Below are positions 1 through 7,187 of a DNA stretch of 11,650 nt, one piece after another. Positions within the stretch are counted from its first letter, which is position 1. Each line of letters starts with the position of its first letter. The DNA comes from Rhodospirillaceae bacterium. Its GTDB lineage: Bacteria > Pseudomonadota > Alphaproteobacteria > Rhodospirillales > Magnetospirillaceae. The notes below the pieces were generated by a model, which had not been told where the DNA came from, searched no databases, and saw only the letters and a program-made list of their open reading frames with translations. The position numbers and the translations under genes are program-made. The stretch covers positions 1-11,650 of the forward strand of contig JASLCK010000046.1 of the NCBI GenBank assembly GCA_030151865.1, read 5' to 3'.

Positions 1-429
1 GATATAGGCGGCGGCCATCTTATCGACGACTTCGGAGCGCCGCTTGCGTGATGCGTCGGCTTCCAGCAGCGTGCGGGTGACGGCGGCGGTGGACAGGCGT
101 TCGTCCCAAAAGGCGATGGGCACATCGCGCAGCTTCAGCAGATTGGCGACGAATTGCCGAGTCGATTGGCAGCGCGGTCCTTCGGTGCCGTCCATGCTGA
201 CGGGCAGACCGATGACCAGGGCGGCGACCTCGTTCTTATCGACGGTGTCCAGCAGTTCCTTGACATCGTTGGTGAACTTGGTGCGCGCGATGGTCTTCAT
301 CGGCGTCGCCACGGTCAAGGTCAGGTCGGACAGGGCCAGACCGATGGTTTTGGTGCCCAGGTCCAGCCCCAGCAGACGTCTGTTGCGGGGTTGCGTGGCC
401 TTAAGCTCTTGGATCGTCAGAATCGGCAT
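1..429 (-). CDS. ruvX: Putative Holliday junction resolvase RuvX/YqgF (3' end cut by window)
   Basis: RNase H-fold protein of the YqgF/RuvX family, implicated in Holliday junction resolution and/or 16S rRNA 5'-end maturation in the cytoplasm. The minus strand reads open from an ATG at 429 to the window edge, giving 143 codons with no stop. Family landmarks are visible: LLGLDLGTKTIGLALSD near the N-terminus, with the first catalytic Asp in GLDLGTK; VIGLPVSMDGTEG in the middle; and FWDERLSTAAVTRTL followed by DKMAAAY, which holds the usual late acidic residue. Family members are usually about 140-160 aa, so only the extreme C-terminus is missing. An AAAGG sequence just upstream can serve as ribosome binding site. 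It lies 41 bp downstream of the unknown membrane-protein gene on the same strand and is probably co-transcribed with it. The identification is from motif recognition. Confidence 0.93.
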   Translation of the reverse strand, partial: MPILTIQELKATQPRNRRLLGLDLGTKTIGLALSDLTLTVATPMKTIARTKFTNDVKELLDTVDKNEVAALVIGLPVSMDGTEGPRCQSTRQFVANLLKLRDVPIAFWDERLSTAAVTRTLLEADASRKRRSEVVDKMAAAYI

Positions 430-470
430 GGGCCTTTGGGTACTCCATGCCGCCCCCGTTTGCCAGAGAA

Positions 471-1517
471 TTAAGCCGCGCCGCCGCTTTGCACTGGCCA
501 CAGCCGCGGCGGATCGCCCGTTCCGCTGTTTTGTGGGGTTGCTGGCTGGGGTGTCGCGGGCTGGGATGTCGCTGGTTGGGGCGGGGTTGGCTTTGCCGTC
601 GCTTCGCTATTTTCCGCAAAAGCTTGTCGGACCAATTCGGCCAATTGCGCCATGTCGATCGGTTGTCCCGCCGGTTTGGCCGCAGTTGGGTCGGGGCGGG
701 GCTGGGCCGGGGTTTCCGCCGCCGAGGGCGATGGTGCGGGCGTGACCGGGCCGGGGACAGGGGCAGGGGTTGGGGTTGGGGTTGGGGTGGGCGGCGTTTT
801 CTTGGCCCCCTTGTCGCCGTCGTCTCCGGTTTCCACCGGACCGCTGCCGCTCAGTTTGGTCTGCAGCTTGTTCAGCATGGTGATGGACAGGCTGTCGCTG
901 AAACCGCCCAGAAAGGCCAGGACGTAGAAAATCATTTCCTGCTTGGCGTTATCGGACGGGGCTTCAACGATGATCATGCCGATTTTCGACATCATATAAA
1001 TCATCACCCCCATCACCATGCCGATGATGGGGCGCGAGATGACCCAGCGCTTGGCTTCCTGACGGTCCTTGAAATTATAATTGGAGACTCTGAGCAGCAT
1101 GGCGCAAACCGACCCCAACAGCGCCCACAACCAGATTTCGCGGGGGACACTGGCGATCACATGGGTATCGTCGGCGATGTTCAGCAGATTTTCGGCGGTG
1201 GGGCGGTAAATCTGGCTGAGCAACCCCAGCCCCAACGCCGCGTAAACCACAATGGAGGTCAGCTTGGTGGCGAACTGATCGCGTTTAGACACGGTCATTT
1301 CCACGTCGATATCGGACAGTGCCATGCGGCAATCCAGAATATCGCCCTTTTCCAGCGCTTCTTCCGCCGCCTTTAAATGCTGAAAGCAGACCTTCTGCAA
1401 ATCCGGTCGGTCCACCAGCATATTGGGGATGTCGCCATACATGGCGTTGATGCGCGAGCGCATGGCGATCAGGCGGCCCTGGTCGCTTTCGTCACTATAT
1501 TGGCTGGCTTTGAACAC
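471..1517 (-). CDS. Hypothetical protein: four predicted membrane helices plus long Pro/Thr-rich C-terminal tail
   Basis: I do not recognise a named family. From a GTG at 1517 the product is 348 aa. This start has AAGGGG seven bases upstream and lies downstream of a promoter-like pair. The longer open frame, back to 1640, would place that promoter inside the gene. Residues 15-84 are soluble and helical, with many charged residues. Hydrophobic segments follow at about 86-104, 128-143, 163-185 and 195-211. The motif AFLGGFSDSL after the last pair loosely resembles the GFxxGFSE/D end of other bacterial 4-helix membrane modules (inference). Residues 241-285 are a Pro/Thr/Ala linker with TPTPTPTPTP. 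A short amphipathic stretch at 287-303 is followed by PQPATSQPATPQPATPQ repeats. It sits upstream of ruvX and divergent from gatCAB. A membrane-anchored scaffold or sensor is possible, but the function is unknown. Confidence 0.82.
   Translation of the reverse strand: MFKASQYSDESDQGRLIAMRSRINAMYGDIPNMLVDRPDLQKVCFQHLKAAEEALEKGDILDCRMALSDIDVEMTVSKRDQFATKLTSIVVYAALGLGLLSQIYRPTAENLLNIADDTHVIASVPREIWLWALLGSVCAMLLRVSNYNFKDRQEAKRWVISRPIIGMVMGVMIYMMSKIGMIIVEAPSDNAKQEMIFYVLAFLGGFSDSLSITMLNKLQTKLSGSGPVETGDDGDKGAKKTPPTPTPTPTPAPVPGPVTPAPSPSAAETPAQPRPDPTAAKPAGQPIDMAQLAELVRQAFAENSEATAKPTPPQPATSQPATPQPATPQNSGTGDPPRLWPVQSGGAA
753..791. repeat. G-run array with (GGGGTT)n, potential G-quadruplex
   Basis: Seven runs of three or four G occur on the plus strand within 39 bp, at 753-756, 760-763, 766-769, 772-775, 778-781, 784-787 and 789-791. 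Loops are 1-3 nt, and four of the units are GGGGTT repeats. On the minus coding strand this spells the Pro-Thr repeat of the hypothetical membrane protein. The spacing fits a G-quadruplex motif, on the template strand of that gene. Whether it folds or matters is inference. Confidence 0.7.
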
Positions 1518-1551
1518 GACGCGTCCCCTTGCTGACCGGCAGATACGCTCA

Positions 1552-1579
1552 ATGCTATTTTTGATAATTAATATGTCAA
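1552..1579 (-). promoter_or_regulatory. Candidate sigma-70 promoter for the hypothetical gene (and ruvX)
   Basis: On the minus strand a perfect TTGACA (1579-1574) is followed after 16 bp by TAGCAT (1557-1552, four of six matches to TATAAT). The spacer is strongly AT-rich in an otherwise GC-rich region. It lies 35 bp upstream of the GTG start at 1517, leaving room for a short leader with the AAGGGG ribosome binding site. No experimental support is available. Confidence 0.6.
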
Positions 1580-1634
1580 CTATTAGATGCAATCCTCTCT
1601 CTTTGTTCACGTCGGGGCCTGCGGTCTGGCAGGG

Positions 1635-1663
1635 TTGCACATGTCGGGTGCGGGTGCTAATTT
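1635..1663 (+). promoter_or_regulatory. Candidate extended -10 promoter for gatCAB
   Basis: TTGCAC (1635-1640), a 17-bp spacer and TAATTT (1658-1663) preceded by TGC (an extended -10 pattern) lie about 80 bp before the gatC start, in the divergent intergenic region. A short hairpin follows in the would-be leader (GCGGC at 1704-1708 with GCCGC at 1715-1719), just before the ribosome binding site. Matches to consensus are moderate. Confidence 0.4.
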
Positions 1664-1743
1664 CCGCCTCTTACCCGGAGTCTTCGGACGCCGTACCCCT
1701 TTTGCGGCTGAAATGCCGCCTTTAGCGGAGAGAGTTGCCCGCC

Positions 1744-2031
1744 ATGTCCTTGGACAAAGCCACCGTCAGGACCATCGCCAATCTGGCGCGCCTCGAGGTG
1801 CGCGACGACGAACTCGACCATCTGGCCGGAGAGCTGTCGAACATCATCACCTTCGTCGAGCAATTGAGCGAGGTTGACACTACGGGCGTCCAACCGATGA
1901 CCAGTGTCGCCGACCTTGCCTTGCCGTTGCGTGCCGATGTCGTCACCGACGGCAATTGCCGCGACAAGGTTCTGGCCAATGCGCCGGAACAGTATGACGG
2001 CTTCTTCCTGGTTCCGAAGGTGGTGGAGTAA
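1744..2031 (+). CDS. gatC: Asp-tRNA(Asn)/Glu-tRNA(Gln) amidotransferase subunit C
   Basis: Small subunit of the GatCAB amidotransferase, which converts misacylated Glu-tRNA(Gln) and/or Asp-tRNA(Asn) to the correct amide form. GatC wraps between GatA and GatB and stabilises the complex in the cytoplasm. The 95-aa product has the usual family length and features: an N-terminal helix TVRTIANLARLEV, the segment LDHLAGELSNIITFVEQLSEVD, then TGVQPM and the conserved LRADVV segment. The ATG at 1744 is chosen because GCGGAGAGAG lies about nine bases upstream; a TTG at 1735 is in frame but would overlap that site. It is the first gene of a tightly packed operon with gatA starting 5 bp after its stop. 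Confidence 0.96.
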   Translation: MSLDKATVRTIANLARLEVRDDELDHLAGELSNIITFVEQLSEVDTTGVQPMTSVADLALPLRADVVTDGNCRDKVLANAPEQYDGFFLVPKVVE

Positions 2032-2035
2032 GTCC

Positions 2036-3517
2036 ATGACCAAGCTTACGAATTTGACCATGGCGGAGGCCCGTGAAGGTCTGGCCGCCAAGAAGTTCAC
2101 CGCCGTCGAGCTGGTGGACGCCCATATCAAGGTGGCCGAAGCCACCCGCTCGCTGAACGCTTTCGTCACCGAAACGTTCGATCAGGCGCGCGAACAGGCC
2201 AAGCTGTCGGACCAGCGCATCGCCAAGGGCGAAGCCGGGGCGATGGAAGGTCTGCCGATCGGCATGAAGGATCTGTTCTGTACCGAAGGGGTGCGCACCA
2301 CCGCTTCGTCCAAGATCCTGGAAAAGTTCGTGCCGCAGTATGAATCGACCGTTTCGGCCAACCTGAAGAAGGCCGGTTCGATCGTCATCGGCAAGACCGC
2401 GTTGGACGAATTCGCCATGGGCTCGTCCAACATGACCAGCGCCTTTGGCAATGTGGAAAACCCCTGGAAGCGCAAGTCCGATCCGTCGGTCAAGCTGGTT
2501 CCCGGCGGTTCGTCGGGCGGGTCCGCCGCTGCTGTCGCGGCGCGTTCGGTGATGGCCGCGACCGGCACCGATACCGGCGGTTCGATCCGTCAGCCGGCTG
2601 CTTTCTGCGGTCTGGTGGGTATCAAGCCGACCTATGGCCGGTGTTCGCGTTGGGGCGTGGTGGCGTTTGCCTCCTCGCTCGATCAGGCCGGTCCGATGAC
2701 CCGCAGCGTGCGCGACGCCGCCATCATGCTGGGGGCCATGGCTGGTCATGACGCCAAGGACAGCACCAGCGCGCCCTTGCCGGTGCCGAACTTCGAAGCG
2801 GCCCTGACCGGCGATGTGCGCGGCCTTAAGGTCGGCATCCCGAAGGAATACCGTCCCGACGGCCTGTCGGCGGAGATTTCCAAGCTGTGGGATGACGGCA
2901 TCGCCATGCTGAAGGCGGCTGGCGCCACCCCGGTGGAAATCAGCCTGCCGCACACCAAGTACGCCCTGGCGACCTATTACATCATCGCCCCGGCGGAAGC
3001 CTCGTCCAACCTGGCCCGCTATGACGGCGTGCGCTATGGCCTGCGCGTCGATGAAGGCAAGAGCCTGGACGAGCTGTACGCCAAGAGCCGCGCCGCCGGT
3101 TTCGGCAAGGAAGTGCGCCGTCGTATTCTGGTCGGCACCTATGTGCTGTCGGCTGGGTACTACGACGCCTATTACGCCAAGGCGCAGAAGGTGCGCCGCC
3201 TGATCGCCGAGGATTTCCGCAAGGCCTTCGAACAGGTGGACATCATCCTGACCCCGACCGCCCCCTCGGCGGCGTTCGGCATGGGTGAAACCGACGACAA
3301 TCCGGTCACCATGTGGCTGAACGACGTCTTCACCATTCCCACCAGCATGGCGGGCCTGCCCGGCCTGTCGCTGCCCACCGGCCTGTCGTCGGACGGGTTG
3401 CCGCTGGGTCTGCAACTGATCGGCCGTCCCTTTGACGAGGAAACGGTGCTGAAGGTCGCGGATGTGATGGAAAAGTCGGCTGGCTTCACCGCCACGCCCG
3501 CTTTGGTGGAGGCGTAA
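2036..3517 (+). CDS. gatA: Asp-tRNA(Asn)/Glu-tRNA(Gln) amidotransferase subunit A (glutaminase)
   Basis: Amidase-signature subunit that hydrolyses glutamine (or asparagine) and channels the ammonia to GatB for transamidation of misacylated tRNA. It is 493 aa, close to the typical 480-495. The Lys-cisSer-Ser catalytic triad is visible: K78 in GMKDLFC, S159 in VPGGSSGGSAAAVAA and the nucleophile S183 in GTDTGGSIRQPA. The last two are 24 residues apart, as in the family. The FCGLVGIKPTYGR segment follows. The ATG at 2036 is 5 bp after the gatC stop and has GGAG eight bases upstream; an upstream extension overlapping gatC is rejected. It is co-transcribed with gatC and gatB. No defects were seen. 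Confidence 0.98.
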   Translation: MTKLTNLTMAEAREGLAAKKFTAVELVDAHIKVAEATRSLNAFVTETFDQAREQAKLSDQRIAKGEAGAMEGLPIGMKDLFCTEGVRTTASSKILEKFVPQYESTVSANLKKAGSIVIGKTALDEFAMGSSNMTSAFGNVENPWKRKSDPSVKLVPGGSSGGSAAAVAARSVMAATGTDTGGSIRQPAAFCGLVGIKPTYGRCSRWGVVAFASSLDQAGPMTRSVRDAAIMLGAMAGHDAKDSTSAPLPVPNFEAALTGDVRGLKVGIPKEYRPDGLSAEISKLWDDGIAMLKAAGATPVEISLPHTKYALATYYIIAPAEASSNLARYDGVRYGLRVDEGKSLDELYAKSRAAGFGKEVRRRILVGTYVLSAGYYDAYYAKAQKVRRLIAEDFRKAFEQVDIILTPTAPSAAFGMGETDDNPVTMWLNDVFTIPTSMAGLPGLSLPTGLSSDGLPLGLQLIGRPFDEETVLKVADVMEKSAGFTATPALVEA

Positions 3518-3520
3518 GAA

Positions 3521-4972
3521 ATGGCCTATGTTATTCAGGGCGAAACCGGCGATTGGGAACTGGTGATCGGGCTGGAAGTCCATGCCCAGGTCATCAGCAA
3601 TTCCAAACTGTTCTCGGGCGCGGCCACCGCGTTTGGGGCGGAGCCCAACACCCAGGTGTCCTTGGTTGACGCCGCCATGCCCGGCATGCTGCCGGTGCTG
3701 AACGAAAAGTGTGTCGAACAGGCGGTACGCACCGGTCTGGGCCTCAAGGCCCAGATCAACCTGACCTCGGTCTTCGCGCGTAAGAACTATTTCTACGCCG
3801 ATCTGCCGCAGGGTTATCAGATCAGCCAGTTCGAATTCCCCATCGTCGGCGAAGGCGAAGTCATTCTGGACATGCCCGACGGCAGCACCCGCACCGTCGG
3901 CATCGAACGTTTGCATCTGGAACAGGATGCGGGCAAGTCGATGCATGACCAGCATCCGACCAAGTCGTTCATCGACTTGAACCGTTCCGGCGTGGCTTTG
4001 ATGGAAATCGTCAGCAAGCCCGACATGCGCAGCCCCGAAGAAGCGGGCGCCTATGTCACCAAGCTGCGCTCCATCCTGCGCTATCTGGGCACCTGCGACG
4101 GCAACATGGCCGAAGGTTCGATGCGTTGCGACGCCAACGTCTCGGTGCGCAAGGCCGGTGAACCCTTCCGCACCCGTTGCGAGATCAAGAACATCAACTC
4201 GATCCGCTTCTTGCAGCAGGCCATCGAATACGAAGCCCGCCGTCAGGTTGACGTGTACGAGGAAGGTGGGGAAATCCGTCAGGAAACCCGCCTGTGGGAT
4301 TCCACCAAGGGCGAAACCCGTTCCATGCGCAGCAAGGAACAGGCCCACGATTACCGCTATTTCCCCGATCCCGACCTGCTGCCGCTGGTTCTGACCCAGG
4401 GCTTCGTCGATGGCATCAAGGCCGGTCTGCCGGAACTGCCTGACGAAAAGAAGGAACGCTTCATCAAGGACTATCATCTGTCGTCCTATGATGCCGGCGT
4501 GTTGGTGGCCGAACAGGCCAATGCCGACTTCTTCGAAGCGGTGGCCAAGGGTCGCGATCCCAAGCTGGCTTGCAACTGGGTGATGGGCGATTTCGCCGCC
4601 GCCCAGAACAAGCTGTCGCGGTCCATCGAAAACCCGGTGGTGTCCGCCGCCGATCTGGGCGGTCTGGTCGATCTGATCGCCGACAACACGATCTCGGGCC
4701 GTATCGCCAAGGAAGTCTTCGAACTGATGGTGGAAACCGGCAAGGCTCCCGCCGTCATCGTCGAGGAAAAGGGCCTGAAGCAGGTGACCGATACCGGGGC
4801 GATCGAAGGGGCGATCGACGCCGTTTTGGCCGCCAACCCCGACAAGGTCGCCGATTACAAGGGCGGCAAGGACAAGCTGTTCGGCTTCTTCGTTGGTCAG
4901 GTGATGAAGAATACCGGCGGCAAGGCCAATCCGGCTTTGGTCAATGAAATCCTGAAGGCCAAGCTGTCGTAA
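3521..4972 (+). CDS. gatB: Asp-tRNA(Asn)/Glu-tRNA(Gln) amidotransferase subunit B
   Basis: tRNA-binding and kinase/transamidase subunit of GatCAB. It phosphorylates the misacylated Glu or Asp on the tRNA and amidates it with ammonia delivered from GatA. It is 483 aa, normal for the family. The N-terminal catalytic domain starts with WELVIGLEVHAQ (E19 and H21 fit the metal-site motif). LHLEQDAGKS lies at about 131-140, and the GatB signature DLNRSGVALMEIVSKPD at 152-168. The C-terminal half from about residue 330 matches the helical plus YqeY-like tail that contacts tRNA, ending GGKANPALVNEILKAKLS. The start has GGAGG eight bases upstream and is 3 bp after the gatA stop, so translation is probably coupled. 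A strong terminator follows. Confidence 0.98.
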   Translation: MAYVIQGETGDWELVIGLEVHAQVISNSKLFSGAATAFGAEPNTQVSLVDAAMPGMLPVLNEKCVEQAVRTGLGLKAQINLTSVFARKNYFYADLPQGYQISQFEFPIVGEGEVILDMPDGSTRTVGIERLHLEQDAGKSMHDQHPTKSFIDLNRSGVALMEIVSKPDMRSPEEAGAYVTKLRSILRYLGTCDGNMAEGSMRCDANVSVRKAGEPFRTRCEIKNINSIRFLQQAIEYEARRQVDVYEEGGEIRQETRLWDSTKGETRSMRSKEQAHDYRYFPDPDLLPLVLTQGFVDGIKAGLPELPDEKKERFIKDYHLSSYDAGVLVAEQANADFFEAVAKGRDPKLACNWVMGDFAAAQNKLSRSIENPVVSAADLGGLVDLIADNTISGRIAKEVFELMVETGKAPAVIVEEKGLKQVTDTGAIEGAIDAVLAANPDKVADYKGGKDKLFGFFVGQVMKNTGGKANPALVNEILKAKLS

Positions 4973-4993
4973 GACAAAACGGTTTTCAAAAGC

Positions 4994-5035
4994 AAAACGC
5001 CGCCGGGGAGAGTATCCAAGGCGGCGTTTTCTTAT
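4994..5035 (+). terminator. Intrinsic terminator of gatCAB
   Basis: A perfect 11-bp stem, AAAACGCCGCC (4994-5004) with GGCGGCGTTTT (5020-5030), encloses a 15-nt loop and is followed by a T-rich tail. It begins 22 bp after the gatB stop. Confidence 0.93.
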
Positions 5036-5110
5036 TTTATATGCCTTCTGGGCGATGGCTGGGGTTATGTCATCGTTCTATAGAGGGATTGGTTTTGATG
5101 GGGGGCTATC

Positions 5111-5956
5111 ATGAACACTGACTTGCCGGTCTTCGCCACGGTTGGGGCGGGGTATCGCTTTTTGTGGAACCATAAGAAGCAGCTTTGGCCGTATCTCGCC
5201 GGGTTGCTGGTGGTGGTGGCGGCGATTTTCCTGGTGGCGGTTCTGAGCGGAACCGGCATGCTTTTGCTGGGGAAATTCATGGGGGCGGGCTTTCATTCCA
5301 TGGGAAAGCTGCTGGTCGTGGGGCTGGTTGCGCTGGTTCTGCTGGTGTTGTTCTTGGTTTTCCTGCCTGTCAGCAACAGCCTGATCCGTCTGGTGGCGGT
5401 GGGCGAGGGGGCGCGCTTCGGCTTTGGCTATGGGCGCGAGGAATGGCTGGTGATCAAGGCCGTTTTCTTGGTCTCGGGGGCCTTCCTGCTGGCTTTCGCG
5501 GCCTTATTTATTCCGTCTGCGCTGCTGATCCATTTCTTCGGCCCGGCCTTGAACAATCAGGTTTGGATGGCGGTGGCCGCTGCGGCAGCGATGATCCCGA
5601 TGATGTTTATTGGCATCCGTCTGGTGGTTTATGTGCCATCAGCGGCGGTCGGTGCGCCGCTGTCGCTGAAGCAGGCATTTCTTTTAACCAAGGGAAACTT
5701 TTGGCGAATCCTCTTCGTGTTCTGGTGGGTGCGTCTGCCGTTCTCCGCGCTGGATAAGATTTTTGAGCGCTTTGTCAAAGAAGGCAGCCTGTCGATACTT
5801 TTTCTGTCCATCGCCGTCACCCTGATCGGGCTGATGCTGCAAATCGTGGTGACGGGTTTCATCTACCGCCATTTCCTGCAACGCCCCGAAGCGACGGTGC
5901 CGGAGGAAGAAAGCGGCCATGATCTTGCGACAGAACCGCTTGCTCCCTTGGGGTGA
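5111..5956 (+). CDS. Hypothetical integral membrane protein, six predicted helices
   Basis: I do not recognise a specific family with confidence. The 281-aa product has a short N-terminal cytosolic lead (VFATVGAGYRFLWNHKKQLW). Hydrophobic segments follow at about 26-53, 67-94, 112-141, 151-177, 197-213 and 226-252, with an acidic polar tail from 258. Overall shape and the FLWNHKKQLWPYL opening recall the broad group of uncharacterised polytopic membrane proteins with glycerophosphodiesterase-membrane-domain-like or YciC-like folds (inference only). The ATG at 5111 follows a G-run (5100-5105) that is a poor but usable ribosome binding site. The gene stands alone, with terminators on both sides. 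No catalytic motif is visible. It is likely a real gene from its length, codon use and coherent hydrophobic pattern. Confidence 0.85.
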   Translation: MNTDLPVFATVGAGYRFLWNHKKQLWPYLAGLLVVVAAIFLVAVLSGTGMLLLGKFMGAGFHSMGKLLVVGLVALVLLVLFLVFLPVSNSLIRLVAVGEGARFGFGYGREEWLVIKAVFLVSGAFLLAFAALFIPSALLIHFFGPALNNQVWMAVAAAAAMIPMMFIGIRLVVYVPSAAVGAPLSLKQAFLLTKGNFWRILFVFWWVRLPFSALDKIFERFVKEGSLSILFLSIAVTLIGLMLQIVVTGFIYRHFLQRPEATVPEEESGHDLATEPLAPLG

Positions 5957-5989
5957 TCTGTCCTGTCGGGTTAGAGGCTTGCCATATGC

Positions 5990-6023
5990 GGGCGAGGGGA
6001 TGCACACTCCTCGCCCTTTTTGT
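5990..6023 (+). terminator. Intrinsic terminator-like hairpin just before azlC
   Basis: GGGCGAGG (5990-5997) pairs perfectly with CCTCGCCC (6009-6016) around an 11-nt loop, followed at once by TTTTTGTT. It lies 33 bp after the stop of the upstream membrane-protein gene and only 20 bp before the azlC ATG at 6042. It probably ends the upstream transcript. Its closeness to azlC raises the option of conditional read-through. Confidence 0.82.
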
Positions 6024-6041
6024 TGTCCATGGATTTCCTTC

Positions 6042-6746
6042 ATGTCGGATCGTGTGGGACAGGCAAGTTCCGCAGCGCGCTTTCTGATCGGCCTTAAGGC
6101 TGCGTCGCCGGTGATGCTCGGCTATCTGCCGATTGCCATGTCGTTTGGTCTGGTGGCCCAGGAAGCAGGAATGCCGCTGGTTTGGGCCGGGGCGATGTCG
6201 GCCCTGGTCTATGCCGGAGCCAGCCAGTTCGCCGCCGCCGCCATGTTGAAGCTGGGGGCTCCGACGCCGGAAATCGTTGTCGCCACCTTCTTCATGAATC
6301 TGCGCCATACGGTGATGAGCTTGGCTTTGCTGCCCAAGGTCAAAGGCGGGGTTGCCGCCCGTGCCGTCCTGGCGGCGGGGATTACCGATGAAACTTTTGC
6401 GGTGGCCAGTTTCTCCCGCGATCCGGCTTTAAAAAGTCCGGCGGGTCTGGCCGGGCTGTTTTTGGGCAGTTGGGCGTCGTGGTTCTGCGGCACCTTGCTG
6501 GGTGGCGGTTTGGCGGTGTTTTTGCCCAAGCTTTTGACCGACGCCATGGAAGTCATGCTGTATGGCCTGTTCATCGGCTTGTTGGTGCCTGCCTTGCGTG
6601 CTGCGCCGCGCGGTCTGGTGGCGGCGCTGTCGGCTATGGCGGCGCATCTGATCGCCAAGCAGTTTCTGCCGCCGGGCTGGGCCATCGTCGTGGCAATCCT
6701 GACCGGCTCGGCCATCGGTGCCTGGGCTGAGCAGAAAAGGGGGTAA
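6042..6746 (+). CDS. azlC: AzlC family branched-chain amino acid exporter, large subunit
   Basis: Large membrane subunit of an AzlCD-type exporter, a family tied to efflux of branched-chain amino acids and their analogues across the inner membrane. The 234-aa product has the family length and motifs: FLIGLKAASPVMLGYLPIA and FGLVAQEAGMPL near the N-terminus, then ALVYAGASQFAAAAML, FFMNLRHTVMSLALLPK and AGITDETFAVAS, the last being the typical AzlC 'TDE' motif. Several hydrophobic helices run to the C-terminus. The open frame extends upstream to 5919, but that part would run through the terminator and has no family similarity, so the ATG at 6042 is chosen. Its ribosome binding site is weak (GGA about eight bases upstream). 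azlD follows after 5 bp. Substrate specificity cannot be read from sequence. Confidence 0.92.
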   Translation: MSDRVGQASSAARFLIGLKAASPVMLGYLPIAMSFGLVAQEAGMPLVWAGAMSALVYAGASQFAAAAMLKLGAPTPEIVVATFFMNLRHTVMSLALLPKVKGGVAARAVLAAGITDETFAVASFSRDPALKSPAGLAGLFLGSWASWFCGTLLGGGLAVFLPKLLTDAMEVMLYGLFIGLLVPALRAAPRGLVAALSAMAAHLIAKQFLPPGWAIVVAILTGSAIGAWAEQKRG

Positions 6747-6751
6747 TCAGC

Positions 6752-7057
6752 GTGGATCGGTTTTTGCTGTTGATCCTGGGTATGATGGCGGCCACCGCCA
6801 TTCCCCGCATTCTGCCCGCTTTTCTGGCCGGACGCTGGACACCCTCGCCCCTGATGCAGCGGTGGTTGGGGGCGGTGCCCTTCGCCGCCCTGGGGGCATT
6901 GATCTTTCCCGGCATCGTGACGGCCGATGCAACAACCCCGTGGACGGGAATTGTCGCCGGCGCGGCCGCAATTGTCGCGTCCTGGTTGCGTGCCCCGGCC
7001 TATATTGCCGCTTTCGCCGCTGTCGGCGGCGCGGTGCTGGTGCGCATCCTGCTTTAA
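6752..7057 (+). CDS. azlD: AzlD family branched-chain amino acid exporter, small subunit
   Basis: Small partner of AzlC. The 101-aa, almost wholly hydrophobic product is the usual AzlD size, with about four helices. It carries the family opening MMAATAIPRILPAFLAGR and the middle WLGAVPFAALGALIFPGI. The start is a GTG at 6752 with a strong A/G-rich ribosome binding site (AAAAGGGGG, 6735-6743) eight bases upstream, inside the end of azlC; the stop-to-start gap is 5 bp. It forms an operon and most likely a complex with AzlC. No clear terminator follows, only T-rich runs near 7065-7100. Confidence 0.92.
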   Translation: MDRFLLLILGMMAATAIPRILPAFLAGRWTPSPLMQRWLGAVPFAALGALIFPGIVTADATTPWTGIVAGAAAIVASWLRAPAYIAAFAAVGGAVLVRILL

Positions 7058-7111
7058 GCCGAGGTTTTTGAAAAAAATCACCTTTTCAGTCATTTTTTCT
7101 AAATTGCGGCG

Positions 7112-7138
7112 TTGACGGCGGGGCCAGCTTTCTATAAA
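7112..7138 (+). promoter_or_regulatory. Candidate promoter of tRNA-Ser
   Basis: TTGACG (7112-7117) and TATAAA (7133-7138) lie 50 bp before the tRNA. The spacer of 15 bp is short; TAAAAC at 7135 would give 17 bp. It sits in the only intergenic space between azlD and the tRNA, so it is the best available promoter for the tRNA. Confidence 0.55.
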
Positions 7139-7187
7139 ACCTGCCTTCCGATCACGGCGCACCGATCATAAGGCGCGTAAGCCCTGC

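Noticed and set aside
753..791. GGGGTT repeats as telomere-like or CRISPR-like array
   Set aside because: There are only four hexamer units, they encode Pro-Thr in a coding frame, and no spacer pattern is present. It is a codon repeat with G-quadruplex potential.
447..1376. A 309-codon plus-strand open frame opposite the hypothetical membrane protein
   Set aside because: Its composition is rich in Arg, Gly, His and Trp, typical of an antisense shadow. The minus-strand frame has a coherent helix pattern, a promoter and a ribosome binding site.
1943..4477. An 844-codon open frame on the minus strand opposite gatA and gatB
   Set aside because: It lies antisense to two unmistakable genes and has no recognisable domain. 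Its length reflects the strong third-position GC bias of gatA and gatB, and its His/Gln/Arg/Gly-rich content is typical of such shadows.
6209..7162. A 317-codon minus-strand open frame opposite azlC and azlD
   Set aside because: It is antisense to two recognisable family members, with no domain or start signal of its own.
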